Assembly: GCA_903912435.1 (NCBI GenBank)
Contig: CAIWHI010000456.1
Coordinates: forward strand, 1-5,039
DNA: 5,039 nt
From: an uncultured Bacteroidota bacterium
GTDB lineage: Bacteria; Bacteroidota; Bacteroidia; Chitinophagales; Chitinophagaceae
Direction: 5' to 3'
The notes beneath the pieces are model-generated. The model was not told the origin of the DNA. It was given only the letters and a program-made list of their open reading frames with translations, and searched no databases. The position numbers were made by a program, and so were the translations under genes. The stretch's first letter is position 1, and each line of letters begins with the position of its first letter. Positions 1-5,039 of the stretch are shown here, piece by piece.

Positions 1-437
1 CCGCCTTCGGTTCCGTTACTAATGTCATGGTACTTACGACCACCGGCATCAGTTTTAAAGCCTACAACATCCCTGAATTCGAATTTGGGCTCTACATGAC
101 CCTCAATCTTAGCTGGCCATGAGAAAATACGCAGCCTACCATCATCAGAATTTACATAATAGAGCCCTTTTGACTTTGCACCCGGAAATTCGGAGGTCAA
201 TGATTCGGGGTATTTTGTAATCAGATTTTCAATATAGTCATAAATATGACCTCCGGAATTTCGCAAAGAGTCTACTTTCTTATCCTTCTTATCAGCAAAA
301 CAATATTTCCACCAATAATCCATTCTGTCAAAAGACTCCACCAGATGGGCATCTGCTGCCTGCATTGTAGCTTTTTGAGCAATTAATGATTTGCCACTTA
401 ACAAAAGGACTAATAAAAATGGTAATATTCTTTTCAT
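1..437 (-). CDS. Secreted protein of unknown function, 3' end missing
   Basis: The frame is open from the ATG at 437-435 to the window edge: 145 full codons and two bases, with no stop, so the C-terminus lies outside. Residues 1-20 form a clear Sec signal peptide: Lys-Arg, a hydrophobic Leu-rich core, then Ser-Leu-Ile-Ala before Gln21, an Ala-Gln junction typical of Bacteroidota. The mature part is polar and soluble-looking, with aromatic patches (YWWKY at 41-45), a GLYYVNSDDGRLRIFSW stretch at 91-107 and no membrane segment. The 'DGRLRIFSW' run resembles Bacteroidota secreted proteins of unknown function that I recall only loosely, so I assign no function. There is no lipobox Cys after the signal peptide, so it is probably periplasmic or exported rather than a lipoprotein. 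It lies 149 bases downstream of the O-antigen ligase-family gene on the same strand, and a candidate promoter of its own sits in that gap. Confidence 0.85.
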   Translation of the reverse strand, partial: MKRILPFLLVLLLSGKSLIAQKATMQAADAHLVESFDRMDYWWKYCFADKKDKKVDSLRNSGGHIYDYIENLITKYPESLTSEFPGAKSKGLYYVNSDDGRLRIFSWPAKIEGHVEPKFEFRDVVGFKTDAGGRKYHDISNGTEG

Positions 438-480
438 TCTAATTTTTCTATTGATTTGATAAGCTGAAGTTGACCAGCGT

Positions 481-513
481 CAAATATCTGAAATAAGCTG
501 CAATAATTGCAAT
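481..513 (-). promoter_or_regulatory. Candidate Bacteroidota-type promoter of the secreted-protein gene
   Basis: Read on the minus strand, GATATTTG (488-481) matches five of the six fixed positions of the Bacteroidota -7 consensus TAnnTTTG. ATTG (513-510) lies 21 bases upstream, where the -33 TTTG element is expected. Transcription would start near 475, leaving a leader of about 37 bases before the ATG at 437. The match is by eye only; in AT-rich DNA such matches arise by chance, so this is tentative. Confidence 0.35.
499..511. repeat. 13-bp palindrome TGCAAT-A-ATTGCA
   Basis: A perfect dyad with two 6-base arms around one central A. It overlaps the candidate -33 element of the promoter for the secreted-protein gene, a position where a repressor or activator could bind. 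There is no known regulator match; it may be chance in AT-rich sequence. Confidence 0.35.
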
Positions 514-528
514 AGACTTACCAACACT

Positions 529-555
529 AACACATAATTATTATATTATGTTGTT
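529..555. repeat. AT-rich inverted repeat between the ligase and secreted-protein genes
   Basis: ACATAAT (532-538) pairs with ATTATGT (545-551) around a 6-base loop. With one unpaired base, three more pairs can form outside (529-531 with 553-555). It lies 32 bases beyond the ligase-family stop codon in the direction of transcription, so it could weakly end or protect that transcript. The stem is almost all A-T and no T-run follows on the minus strand, so it is not a convincing intrinsic terminator. Confidence 0.3.
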
Positions 556-586
556 AATAATCGCTGAAACCCAATAGCATAAAACA

Positions 587-1837
587 TTATTGTGTGGGAA
601 GGACTTTAATTTTTGTACCTGTCATCAATTGATGCTGTTGCATCAACAAGAAGAATAGAAATACAAAAACCCCAAATTGGACCTCTAAAACCGGTTCTAT
701 CATCAATTGCAAAAATGCCAGTAGCCACATAACCAGGAAGTAAAATCCATTTCTGCCCTTCTTTATATTTAACAAAGGCATAAAAAACCAGAGTATAAAA
801 AAGAACATAGCAGGTAGGCCACAACCCAAGGCTATGGTAAGAAACTGGTTGTGAGGTAGAATGATAGCCTGTTCAGGCAAATTGGGATTCCATTTGTGAA
901 AGCCTTCCGTCATTTCATTGAGCATATCACCAGTACCTACTCCGGTTAGGGGATGCTTCTTTATGAGGTCAAAAGCAATTTCGTATGATTTTATTCTGTT
1001 TATGTCTCCATAATTGCCCGATGCATCGCCGTGGCTATACATCCAGATGGAGAAAAATATATAATTAGCCCTTTTGCTGAAAGTGGGTATATAATTGATT
1101 GCAAGAAAAACCAAAACCGGAATAGTAATCACTACAACTACCCCTATCAGCTTTTTTCTGGAAAAGGCCAGGTAAATACTCATGGCTACAAGGAAAATAT
1201 ATAAAGATATCAAACCGCTTTTCACAGCCAGGATATGAATAAAAACAATTAAAAATGCAATGAGAAAACCAATGAACCACTGAATACGCTGCTGCAGATA
1301 AGGGAAAACATAAAAGCACCAAATGATGAATAAGGTTACCGACAAACCTGCCCTTATATGGTCTTTCCTGGGTAATGTTGGCAGAACATCAGCATAATCG
1401 TATTTAAAAATACTGGCTCTGGGATCGGTTATAAGAAAGGACAGGCTATAACATGCTGATATTAAAAAACATATACCAGCCCCAATAGTGATTGTTTGTA
1501 ATTGCTTTGCGCTAAACTTAGGTAGGAAGCCAAACGCAAGAGGGAGAATAAGAAATGGCAATTTCACCTCAAGACGGGTACCCCAGTTGCCCTTATCGGT
1601 AGTCCAGAACCAGGAAAGGGCATAAAAAGCAATCCAACACAAGCCTAGTAACCACCATTTTTGTTTTAGCCAGTCTTTAGGATGCACATCGCGTATGGCA
1701 TTAATGCCAAATAAAAAGGTGGAAATTGATAAAGCCACCCTTGAAAACATAAACCCGGCCACCATTCCTAATATGCAAATCACTGCAAAATTGGATTTCC
1801 CGAAAATCTTATTATTTAGTAAGCTACTTTTGTTCAC
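587..1837 (-). CDS. O-antigen ligase / polymerase (Wzy_C) family membrane protein
   Basis: This 416-residue polytopic inner-membrane protein has about 10-11 hydrophobic segments: roughly 17-45, 61-78, 93-106, 114-136, 163-181, 187-205, 208-225, 230-250, 332-356, 365-381 and 386-400. Between 251 and 331 lies the large periplasmic loop characteristic of the WaaL/Wzy_C family. That loop carries R281 (NRIKSYEIAFDLIKKHP), HPLTGVGTGD at 295-304 and a conserved-type His in LPHNQFL (H329), followed by the usual glycine-rich helix. Family members transfer undecaprenyl-diphosphate-linked glycans to lipid A-core or to protein, or polymerise repeat units; sequence alone does not separate ligase from Wzy polymerase. 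The start is taken as GTG because the next Met codons (25, 30) fall inside the first membrane helix. The gene diverges from meaB and is followed on its strand by a secreted protein. Nearby, a sugar-1-phosphate transferase supports a surface-glycan role. Confidence 0.88.
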   Translation of the reverse strand: MNKSSLLNNKIFGKSNFAVICILGMVAGFMFSRVALSISTFLFGINAIRDVHPKDWLKQKWWLLGLCWIAFYALSWFWTTDKGNWGTRLEVKLPFLILPLAFGFLPKFSAKQLQTITIGAGICFLISACYSLSFLITDPRASIFKYDYADVLPTLPRKDHIRAGLSVTLFIIWCFYVFPYLQQRIQWFIGFLIAFLIVFIHILAVKSGLISLYIFLVAMSIYLAFSRKKLIGVVVVITIPVLVFLAINYIPTFSKRANYIFFSIWMYSHGDASGNYGDINRIKSYEIAFDLIKKHPLTGVGTGDMLNEMTEGFHKWNPNLPEQAIILPHNQFLTIALGCGLPAMFFFILWFFMPLLNIKKGRNGFYFLVMWLLAFLQLMIEPVLEVQFGVFVFLFFLLMQQHQLMTGTKIKVLPTQ

Positions 1838-1859
1838 AATTTCAATTCTGATACACTTA
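1829..1859 (+). promoter_or_regulatory. Candidate weak promoter of meaB
   Basis: TTTG at 1829-1832 is followed after 19 bases by TACACTTA at 1852-1859, which matches four of six fixed positions of TAnnTTTG. Transcription would begin around 1865, about 15 bases before the GTG at 1881. Spacing fits the Bacteroidota -33/-7 arrangement but the -7 match is poor. It overlaps the first codons of the divergent ligase-family gene. Confidence 0.25.
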
Positions 1860-1872
1860 AACGGACAAAAAC

Positions 1873-1901
1873 TAAATTTAGTGCCAGGTAATATAGAACA
1901 A
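1873..1901 (-). promoter_or_regulatory. Candidate promoter of the O-antigen ligase-family gene
   Basis: On the minus strand TTG (1901-1899) is followed after 18 bases by TAAATTTA (1880-1873), matching five of six fixed positions of TAnnTTTG. Transcription would begin near 1867, some 30 bases before the GTG at 1837. The -33 part lies inside the start of meaB and the -7 part touches its GTG, so the two divergent promoters would overlap. TAAATTTA is itself a palindrome and may be chance. Confidence 0.28.
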
Positions 1902-2798
1902 CTTCATAAACAACTGATTGCCGGTGATTTCAGGGCACTGGCAAGGGGCATTACCATAGTTGAAAATGAACTTGAGGGGTATGAACCCTTATTACTTAAC
2001 CTGCAAAAAAACTTATCAGCCAGGGTGGTAGGTATCACAGGTCCCCCCGGTGCGGGTAAAAGTACAATTGTAAATGCCCTGCTGCAATACTGGATTAACC
2101 AAAATAAAAAAATAGCCGTGCTGGCGGTTGACCCTTCGTCCCCATTTAATTACGGCGCCCTATTAGGTGACCGTATAAGGATGAGTAATTTTTATAATAA
2201 CCCTAATGTATATATCAGATCACTGGCTAGCAGGGGCGCATTGGGTGGACTAAGTGCCCGAATAATAGAAATTACCGACCTTGTAAGGGAAGCACCATTC
2301 GACCTGATACTGGTGGAGACGGTAGGTGTGGGACAAAGCGAGGTGGAAATAGCCGGACTGGCTGATTGTACAGTTGTAGTATTGGTACCAGAGGCAGGTG
2401 ATGAGGTTCAGGCAATGAAGGCTGGCATTATGGAGATAGCCAATGTATTTGTGGTGAATAAGGCCGACCATGAAGATGCAGAGGGTCTTTATAATAACCT
2501 ACGTATAATGGCTCATGAAAAAGCCAATGGTGGTGATGAAATACCTGTGCTGAAAACTATAGCATCGAAAGAAATCGGCATCAAGGAACTAGGAGAAACA
2601 ATTATAGGCATACTCGAAGCTCAAAAAGGCCTGCCTGAAAAAAGGCTACACCTGATGGCTGATAAAACCTGGCAGCTAATACAGGCAAGGAGAATGAAAA
2701 ATATTAACCCAAAAACACTTAAAACAGAATTAGAGGAAGAAATGAAGAAGGACAATTTTAATCTATATTCATTTGTGATAAGTAAGGCCGGTGTTTAA
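1881..2798 (+). CDS. meaB: MeaB/ArgK-family GTPase, methylmalonyl-CoA mutase chaperone
   Basis: This cytosolic P-loop G protein of the SIMIBI class is 305 residues long with the chosen start. Visible motifs are Walker A GPPGAGKS (54-61), DPSSP (84-88, metal-binding region), LLGDRIRM (94-101), ETVGVGQSE (146-154, switch/Walker B region with the Glu typical of the family), PEAGDEVQAMKAG (170-182) and the guanine-specificity motif NKAD (203-206). The charged helical C-terminus corresponds to the dimerisation region. Known relatives gate adenosylcobalamin loading and protect methylmalonyl-CoA mutase, coupling GTP hydrolysis to cofactor quality control. The frame is open back to an ATG at 1695, but that would overlap the divergent ligase-family gene by 143 bases and add a non-family N-terminus. 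GTG at 1881 places the family-typical 'NIEQLHKQLIAGDFRALARGI' region right at the start. The length is slightly short compared with about 330 for E. coli and Methylobacterium relatives. No mutase gene is visible. Confidence 0.93.
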   Translation: MPGNIEQLHKQLIAGDFRALARGITIVENELEGYEPLLLNLQKNLSARVVGITGPPGAGKSTIVNALLQYWINQNKKIAVLAVDPSSPFNYGALLGDRIRMSNFYNNPNVYIRSLASRGALGGLSARIIEITDLVREAPFDLILVETVGVGQSEVEIAGLADCTVVVLVPEAGDEVQAMKAGIMEIANVFVVNKADHEDAEGLYNNLRIMAHEKANGGDEIPVLKTIASKEIGIKELGETIIGILEAQKGLPEKRLHLMADKTWQLIQARRMKNINPKTLKTELEEEMKKDNFNLYSFVISKAGV

Positions 2799-2924
2799 TT
2801 TAAAAAATTAGAAGCAATTATAGATTTCCTAGCAACAACAACAAATAGAGCAAAACAGAAAAATAAGTGTTAACCGAAAATTAATAAAAATAAAAGTAAG
2901 GAGACTGCGTTATACCATCAAAGG

Positions 2925-4001
2925 ATGAATGAATTACACCCCTATATTTTAATAATTGGTTCTATAATTGTTTCGGCCCTGATAAGTTTCCTTGCAGTAG
3001 GACGAACTATATATATCACCCAAAAAAGAAAAATATATGATACACCCGATGATATACGTAAGTTTCATGGGGCGGAAATACCGAGCATGGGCGGAATTGG
3101 CGTTTTTCTAGGTTTTTTGGGTGTAGGGGCTGTCCTCCATTTTGGCAACTACTATTTTGTATTCATCTCCTCTGCAATTCTCTTTTTTACGGGGGTCTAT
3201 GACGACCTAAAAAACATGAGCCCGCTAAAAAAACTGATAGCCCAGCTTTTAGCTTCCTTCATCACCATATACTTTTTGTTTTCCGACCCTCATTTTGTGA
3301 AAGGATTTCATGGGCTTGAATTTAGCCAAACACCCATTTCCTGGACATCAATTGCTTTTTACACCTTGTTTTGCACATTTTTTATCAATGCATTCAATTT
3401 CATTGATGGTATTGATGCCCTGGCTTGCCTGCTAGCCATCGGTAGCACTGGCATCTTAGCTGTTTTCTATTATTTATCGGGCTATATCGCCGAGGCTAGC
3501 TTATTGCTAAGCCTGGCGGGCGGCACAGCAGGATTGCTTTACTATAACCGCGCACCTGCAAGAATCTATATGGGTGATACCGGCTCAATGCTTTTGGGAT
3601 TCAACATGTTTGTTTTTTCAATAATTTTTTTGAGCAAATTTGATTTCAAATACCCTACCCAACTTACCCCTTATGTACCTGATAGACAAAATGCCGGAAT
3701 TATACTTTTATCAATACTTTTTCTACCCATGTATGATGCGGTAAGGGTATTCATTTTAAGATTATCTCAAGGTAAGTCGCCGCTCCGTGCTGATAGGCTT
3801 CACCTGCACTATTACCTGCTTGATGCTGGATTTAACCACACCAAGGCTGCATTAACCATTATGGGGATTTTTGTTCTTAATGTTACTTGCGCCATTCTGC
3901 TACAATCATTCAACCCAATGATACCGTTAGTAGGCATATTGGGCATCTCACAAATGTCAGTTTATTTAATTCATCGATTAAGGCAAAAGAACGGAGGATA
4001 A
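2925..4001 (+). CDS. WecA/MraY-family undecaprenyl-phosphate sugar-1-phosphate transferase
   Basis: This 358-residue inner-membrane enzyme of the polyprenyl-phosphate N-acetylhexosamine-1-phosphate transferase family would move a sugar phosphate from a UDP-sugar to undecaprenyl phosphate, the first step of a surface-glycan pathway. About 10-11 membrane helices are visible (for example 6-27, 59-73, 77-90, 104-120, 142-158, 166-187, 190-206, 222-237, 258-277, 318-337, 339-355). Family motifs appear in order: RKFHGAEIPSMGG (45-57), YDDLKN (92-97, D93/D94 in the Mg site), NAFNFIDGIDALA (155-167, N158 and D161), IYMGDTGS (214-221) and the C-terminal cytosolic loop ADRLHLHYYLL (299-309). In that loop the usual HIHH is HLHY (303-306), and DGxxG is DGIDA. 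Topology and WecA/TagO-like spacing favour a WecA-type glycan primer over peptidoglycan MraY; the sugar is unknown. ATG at 2925 is the only reasonable start. AAGGAG at 2898-2903 is too distant to act as a Shine-Dalgarno site. It lies 126 bases after meaB. Confidence 0.9.
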   Translation: MNELHPYILIIGSIIVSALISFLAVGRTIYITQKRKIYDTPDDIRKFHGAEIPSMGGIGVFLGFLGVGAVLHFGNYYFVFISSAILFFTGVYDDLKNMSPLKKLIAQLLASFITIYFLFSDPHFVKGFHGLEFSQTPISWTSIAFYTLFCTFFINAFNFIDGIDALACLLAIGSTGILAVFYYLSGYIAEASLLLSLAGGTAGLLYYNRAPARIYMGDTGSMLLGFNMFVFSIIFLSKFDFKYPTQLTPYVPDRQNAGIILLSILFLPMYDAVRVFILRLSQGKSPLRADRLHLHYYLLDAGFNHTKAALTIMGIFVLNVTCAILLQSFNPMIPLVGILGISQMSVYLIHRLRQKNGG

Positions 4002-4259
4002 CAACAAATGCAAATGCGCAATTGATAACAGTTTCTTAAGGTAAAAATATTTCACAAAAAACTGAATTCTTTCATGATTTAAGAATAATTTTGAACCTGA
4101 CCATATCCCTAAAATCAAGGATTTTATCAGTTTTTTCAGTTTGTAAATAATATGTACTAAATTGGCATGATTATTGGCAAACTGGATTGAAAAATTTTTA
4201 AATTCTGGTTTAAAGTATTAACTCATAACTAACAAACATTAAATACCAACCATTAAATT
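4002..4259. other. 258-bp AT-rich intergenic region before the response regulator
   Basis: No coding frame is supported here. The region contains a possible weak terminator at 4110-4136 and a 10-base inverted repeat AAAAAACTGA (4056-4065) / TCAGTTTTTT (4127-4136) with a 61-base loop that would enclose it. It also holds TAAATTGG (4158-4165), which matches five of six fixed positions of the Bacteroidota -7 box but lacks a well-spaced TTTG upstream. A symmetric A5T5 tract lies at 4190-4199, and an 8-base direct repeat CATTAAAT occurs at 4237-4244 and 4251-4258, just before the ATG. The gap is long for co-transcribed genes, so the response regulator probably has its own promoter here. Confidence 0.5.
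4110..4136 (+). terminator. Possible weak intrinsic terminator after the sugar-phosphate transferase
   Basis: TAAAATC (4110-4116) and GATTTTA (4120-4126) form a perfect 7-bp stem with a 3-base loop, followed after four bases by six T (4131-4136). The stem has only one G-C pair and the T-run is offset, so it would be weak. It lies 108 bases past the stop codon at 4001. Confidence 0.3.
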
Positions 4260-4670
4260 ATGGCTGCTCAAAATCTTCAGAAGGTTATCATTATAGAAGA
4301 TGATTTTGCTATTAAAACCCTATTGTGTGCCGTACTGGAATATAATTTTACAGTAACAGCTTTCGATAATGGTATGGATGCACTATCTGCTATGCAAAAG
4401 GGCAACCTACCTGATATTATACTGACCGACCTTAATACTCCTGAACTAAATGGTTATGAACTACTTGTGCAGCTTAAAGCAAGTAATTTCTTCAATTCTA
4501 TTCCAATAATTATATTATCAGGAGAAGAGGGTTCAGATACGCGTATCAAATGCCTTGAAGCTGGTGCTGATGATTATATAGTAAAGCCATTCAACCCAAG
4601 GGAACTGGAAGTAAGGATAAATGTTATATTAAAGAGGTACGGTAAGAAATTAATCACCCGAAATTTCTAA
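4260..4670 (+). CDS. Stand-alone receiver-domain response regulator
   Basis: This 136-residue cytosolic protein consists of a single CheY-like receiver domain, with no DNA-binding or enzymatic output domain. All catalytic positions are visible: acidic pocket E13-D14-D15 (IIIEDD), phosphoacceptor D57 in TDLNTPELNG with P61 and G65, S87 in the Thr/Ser switch position (IIILSG), and K109-P110 in DDYIVKPF. The final residues after the domain are basic. The protein should be phosphorylated on D57 by a histidine kinase, which is not in this window, and signal by protein-protein contact. ATG at 4260 is the natural start; there is no Shine-Dalgarno, as usual for Bacteroidota. It is followed 13 bases later by a receiver-like gene on the same strand, so the two are almost certainly co-transcribed and may be functional partners. 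Confidence 0.93.
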   Translation: MAAQNLQKVIIIEDDFAIKTLLCAVLEYNFTVTAFDNGMDALSAMQKGNLPDIILTDLNTPELNGYELLVQLKASNFFNSIPIIILSGEEGSDTRIKCLEAGADDYIVKPFNPRELEVRINVILKRYGKKLITRNF

Positions 4671-4683
4671 TTGACTTTTGCGT

Positions 4684-5039
4684 ATGCCGGATATTAATGC
4701 AGGTATCATAGCGCTGTTGAATACCAGCGACGAACTGATAGAGGAATTATCCCGGTGTAATTTGGGCAATACTAAATTAATCCAATTTAGTAATGTGCTT
4801 GAGATGTGTAAAGATTTCGAGAAACTAAAGCTGAATATTGTAGCCATTTTCACCGAAAGTGAGGTAATGGGTACGCTAGGTGTGAGTATGCTCGACACAT
4901 TGAAGCAAAAGGGAATGGGCCACATACCCTATTGCATTTTCTGCGAAAAACTCAATGATAACCTGATAATGATATGCCTGCAGGCGGGCGTGGCAGATGT
5001 TTTCGTAAAACCAATAGACAAAGAATTTGTAGAAAAAAG
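4684..5039 (+). CDS. Degenerate receiver-like protein, 3' end missing
   Basis: The frame is open from ATG 4684 to the window edge (118 codons plus two bases). An in-frame TGA at 4672-4674 limits the start to this ATG or a TTG at 4678. The layout follows a receiver fold: a first hydrophobic strand IIALL (8-12), a strand NIVAIF (51-56), a strand HIPYCIF (80-86), then LQAGVADVFVKPID (99-112) with K109-P110 exactly where the preceding response regulator has them. The first-strand acidic pair is absent, and the phosphoacceptor region reads FTESEVMG, with Thr57/Glu58 instead of Asp. It is therefore probably a non-phosphorylatable pseudo-receiver. What follows is unknown. Some Bacteroidota proteins, as I recall, carry such a domain in front of a bacterial sugar transferase, which would suit this neighbourhood, but nothing in the window shows it. 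The low identity makes the receiver call moderate. Confidence 0.7.
   Translation, partial: MPDINAGIIALLNTSDELIEELSRCNLGNTKLIQFSNVLEMCKDFEKLKLNIVAIFTESEVMGTLGVSMLDTLKQKGMGHIPYCIFCEKLNDNLIMICLQAGVADVFVKPIDKEFVEK

Noticed and set aside
606..824. Minus-strand open frame of 72 codons
   Set aside because: It lies within the ligase-family gene in another frame on the same strand; no family features.
1065..1322. Minus-strand open frame of 85 codons
   Set aside because: A frame-shifted shadow of the hydrophobic helices of the ligase-family gene.
1695..1880. In-frame N-terminal extension of meaB back to an ATG at 1695
   Set aside because: It would overlap the divergent ligase-family gene by 143 bases and gives a non-family, shadow-like N-terminus; the MeaB family similarity begins right after the GTG at 1881.
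2250..2471. Minus-strand open frame of 73 codons
   Set aside because: Antisense to the strongly conserved GTPase core of meaB; its sequence reads as a complement shadow.
2796..2810. TAATTT-AAA-AAATTA hairpin at the meaB stop codon as a terminator
   Set aside because: The stem is made only of A-T pairs and has no following T-run; too weak to call.
2799..2828. Possible promoter for the sugar-phosphate transferase: TAGATTTC at 2821-2828
   Set aside because: The -7-like box matches five of six positions, but the only upstream element is TTTA at 2799-2802, so I do not list it as a feature.
2898..2903. AAGGAG as a Shine-Dalgarno site for the sugar-phosphate transferase
   Set aside because: It ends 21 bases before the ATG, too far to act, and no alternative start codon lies at a suitable distance in frame.
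4650..4925. Minus-strand open frame of 91 codons
   Set aside because: Antisense to the receiver-like gene, which is better supported by hydrophobic-strand pattern, the Lys-Pro motif and tight spacing to the preceding gene.

Overview
The window looks like chromosomal DNA from a Bacteroidota species, probably of the Chitinophagaceae/Sphingobacteriales type. The grounds are moderate-to-low GC (roughly 40% by eye), starts without usable Shine-Dalgarno sites, TTTG/TAnnTTTG-like promoter remnants, a signal peptide ending in Ala-Gln, and the style of the proteins. No rRNA, tRNA, CRISPR array, insertion sequence or phage gene was seen.

Layout. On the minus strand, reading from the middle of the window to its left edge, lie an O-antigen ligase/polymerase-family membrane protein (587-1837) and then the N-terminal 145 codons of a secreted protein of unknown function (1-437). 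On the plus strand, starting only 43 bases from the ligase start, come a MeaB/ArgK GTPase (1881-2798), a WecA/MraY-type polyprenyl-phosphate sugar-1-phosphate transferase (2925-4001), a stand-alone receiver-domain response regulator (4260-4670) and, 13 bases later, a gene cut by the right edge. The visible part of that last gene resembles a receiver domain that has lost its phosphorylation residues (4684 onward).

How the genes may fit together. The sugar-1-phosphate transferase would load the first sugar phosphate onto undecaprenyl phosphate at the inner membrane. The O-antigen ligase-family protein would act on the finished lipid-linked glycan at the periplasmic face. The window is therefore probably the edge of a surface-polysaccharide region. 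The receiver pair could regulate it, or, if the truncated gene continues into an enzymatic domain, form part of it. The MeaB GTPase (chaperone of adenosylcobalamin-dependent methylmalonyl-CoA mutase) is a metabolic gene between them, with no mutase gene visible.

The most interesting feature is the pair of adjacent receivers, one canonical (Asp57, Lys109) and one apparently non-phosphorylatable but keeping the Lys109-Pro110 position. Also worth a look are the 43-bp divergent region between two GTG-started genes and the altered C-terminal His motif of the sugar-phosphate transferase. I saw no clear evidence of a wholly new system.
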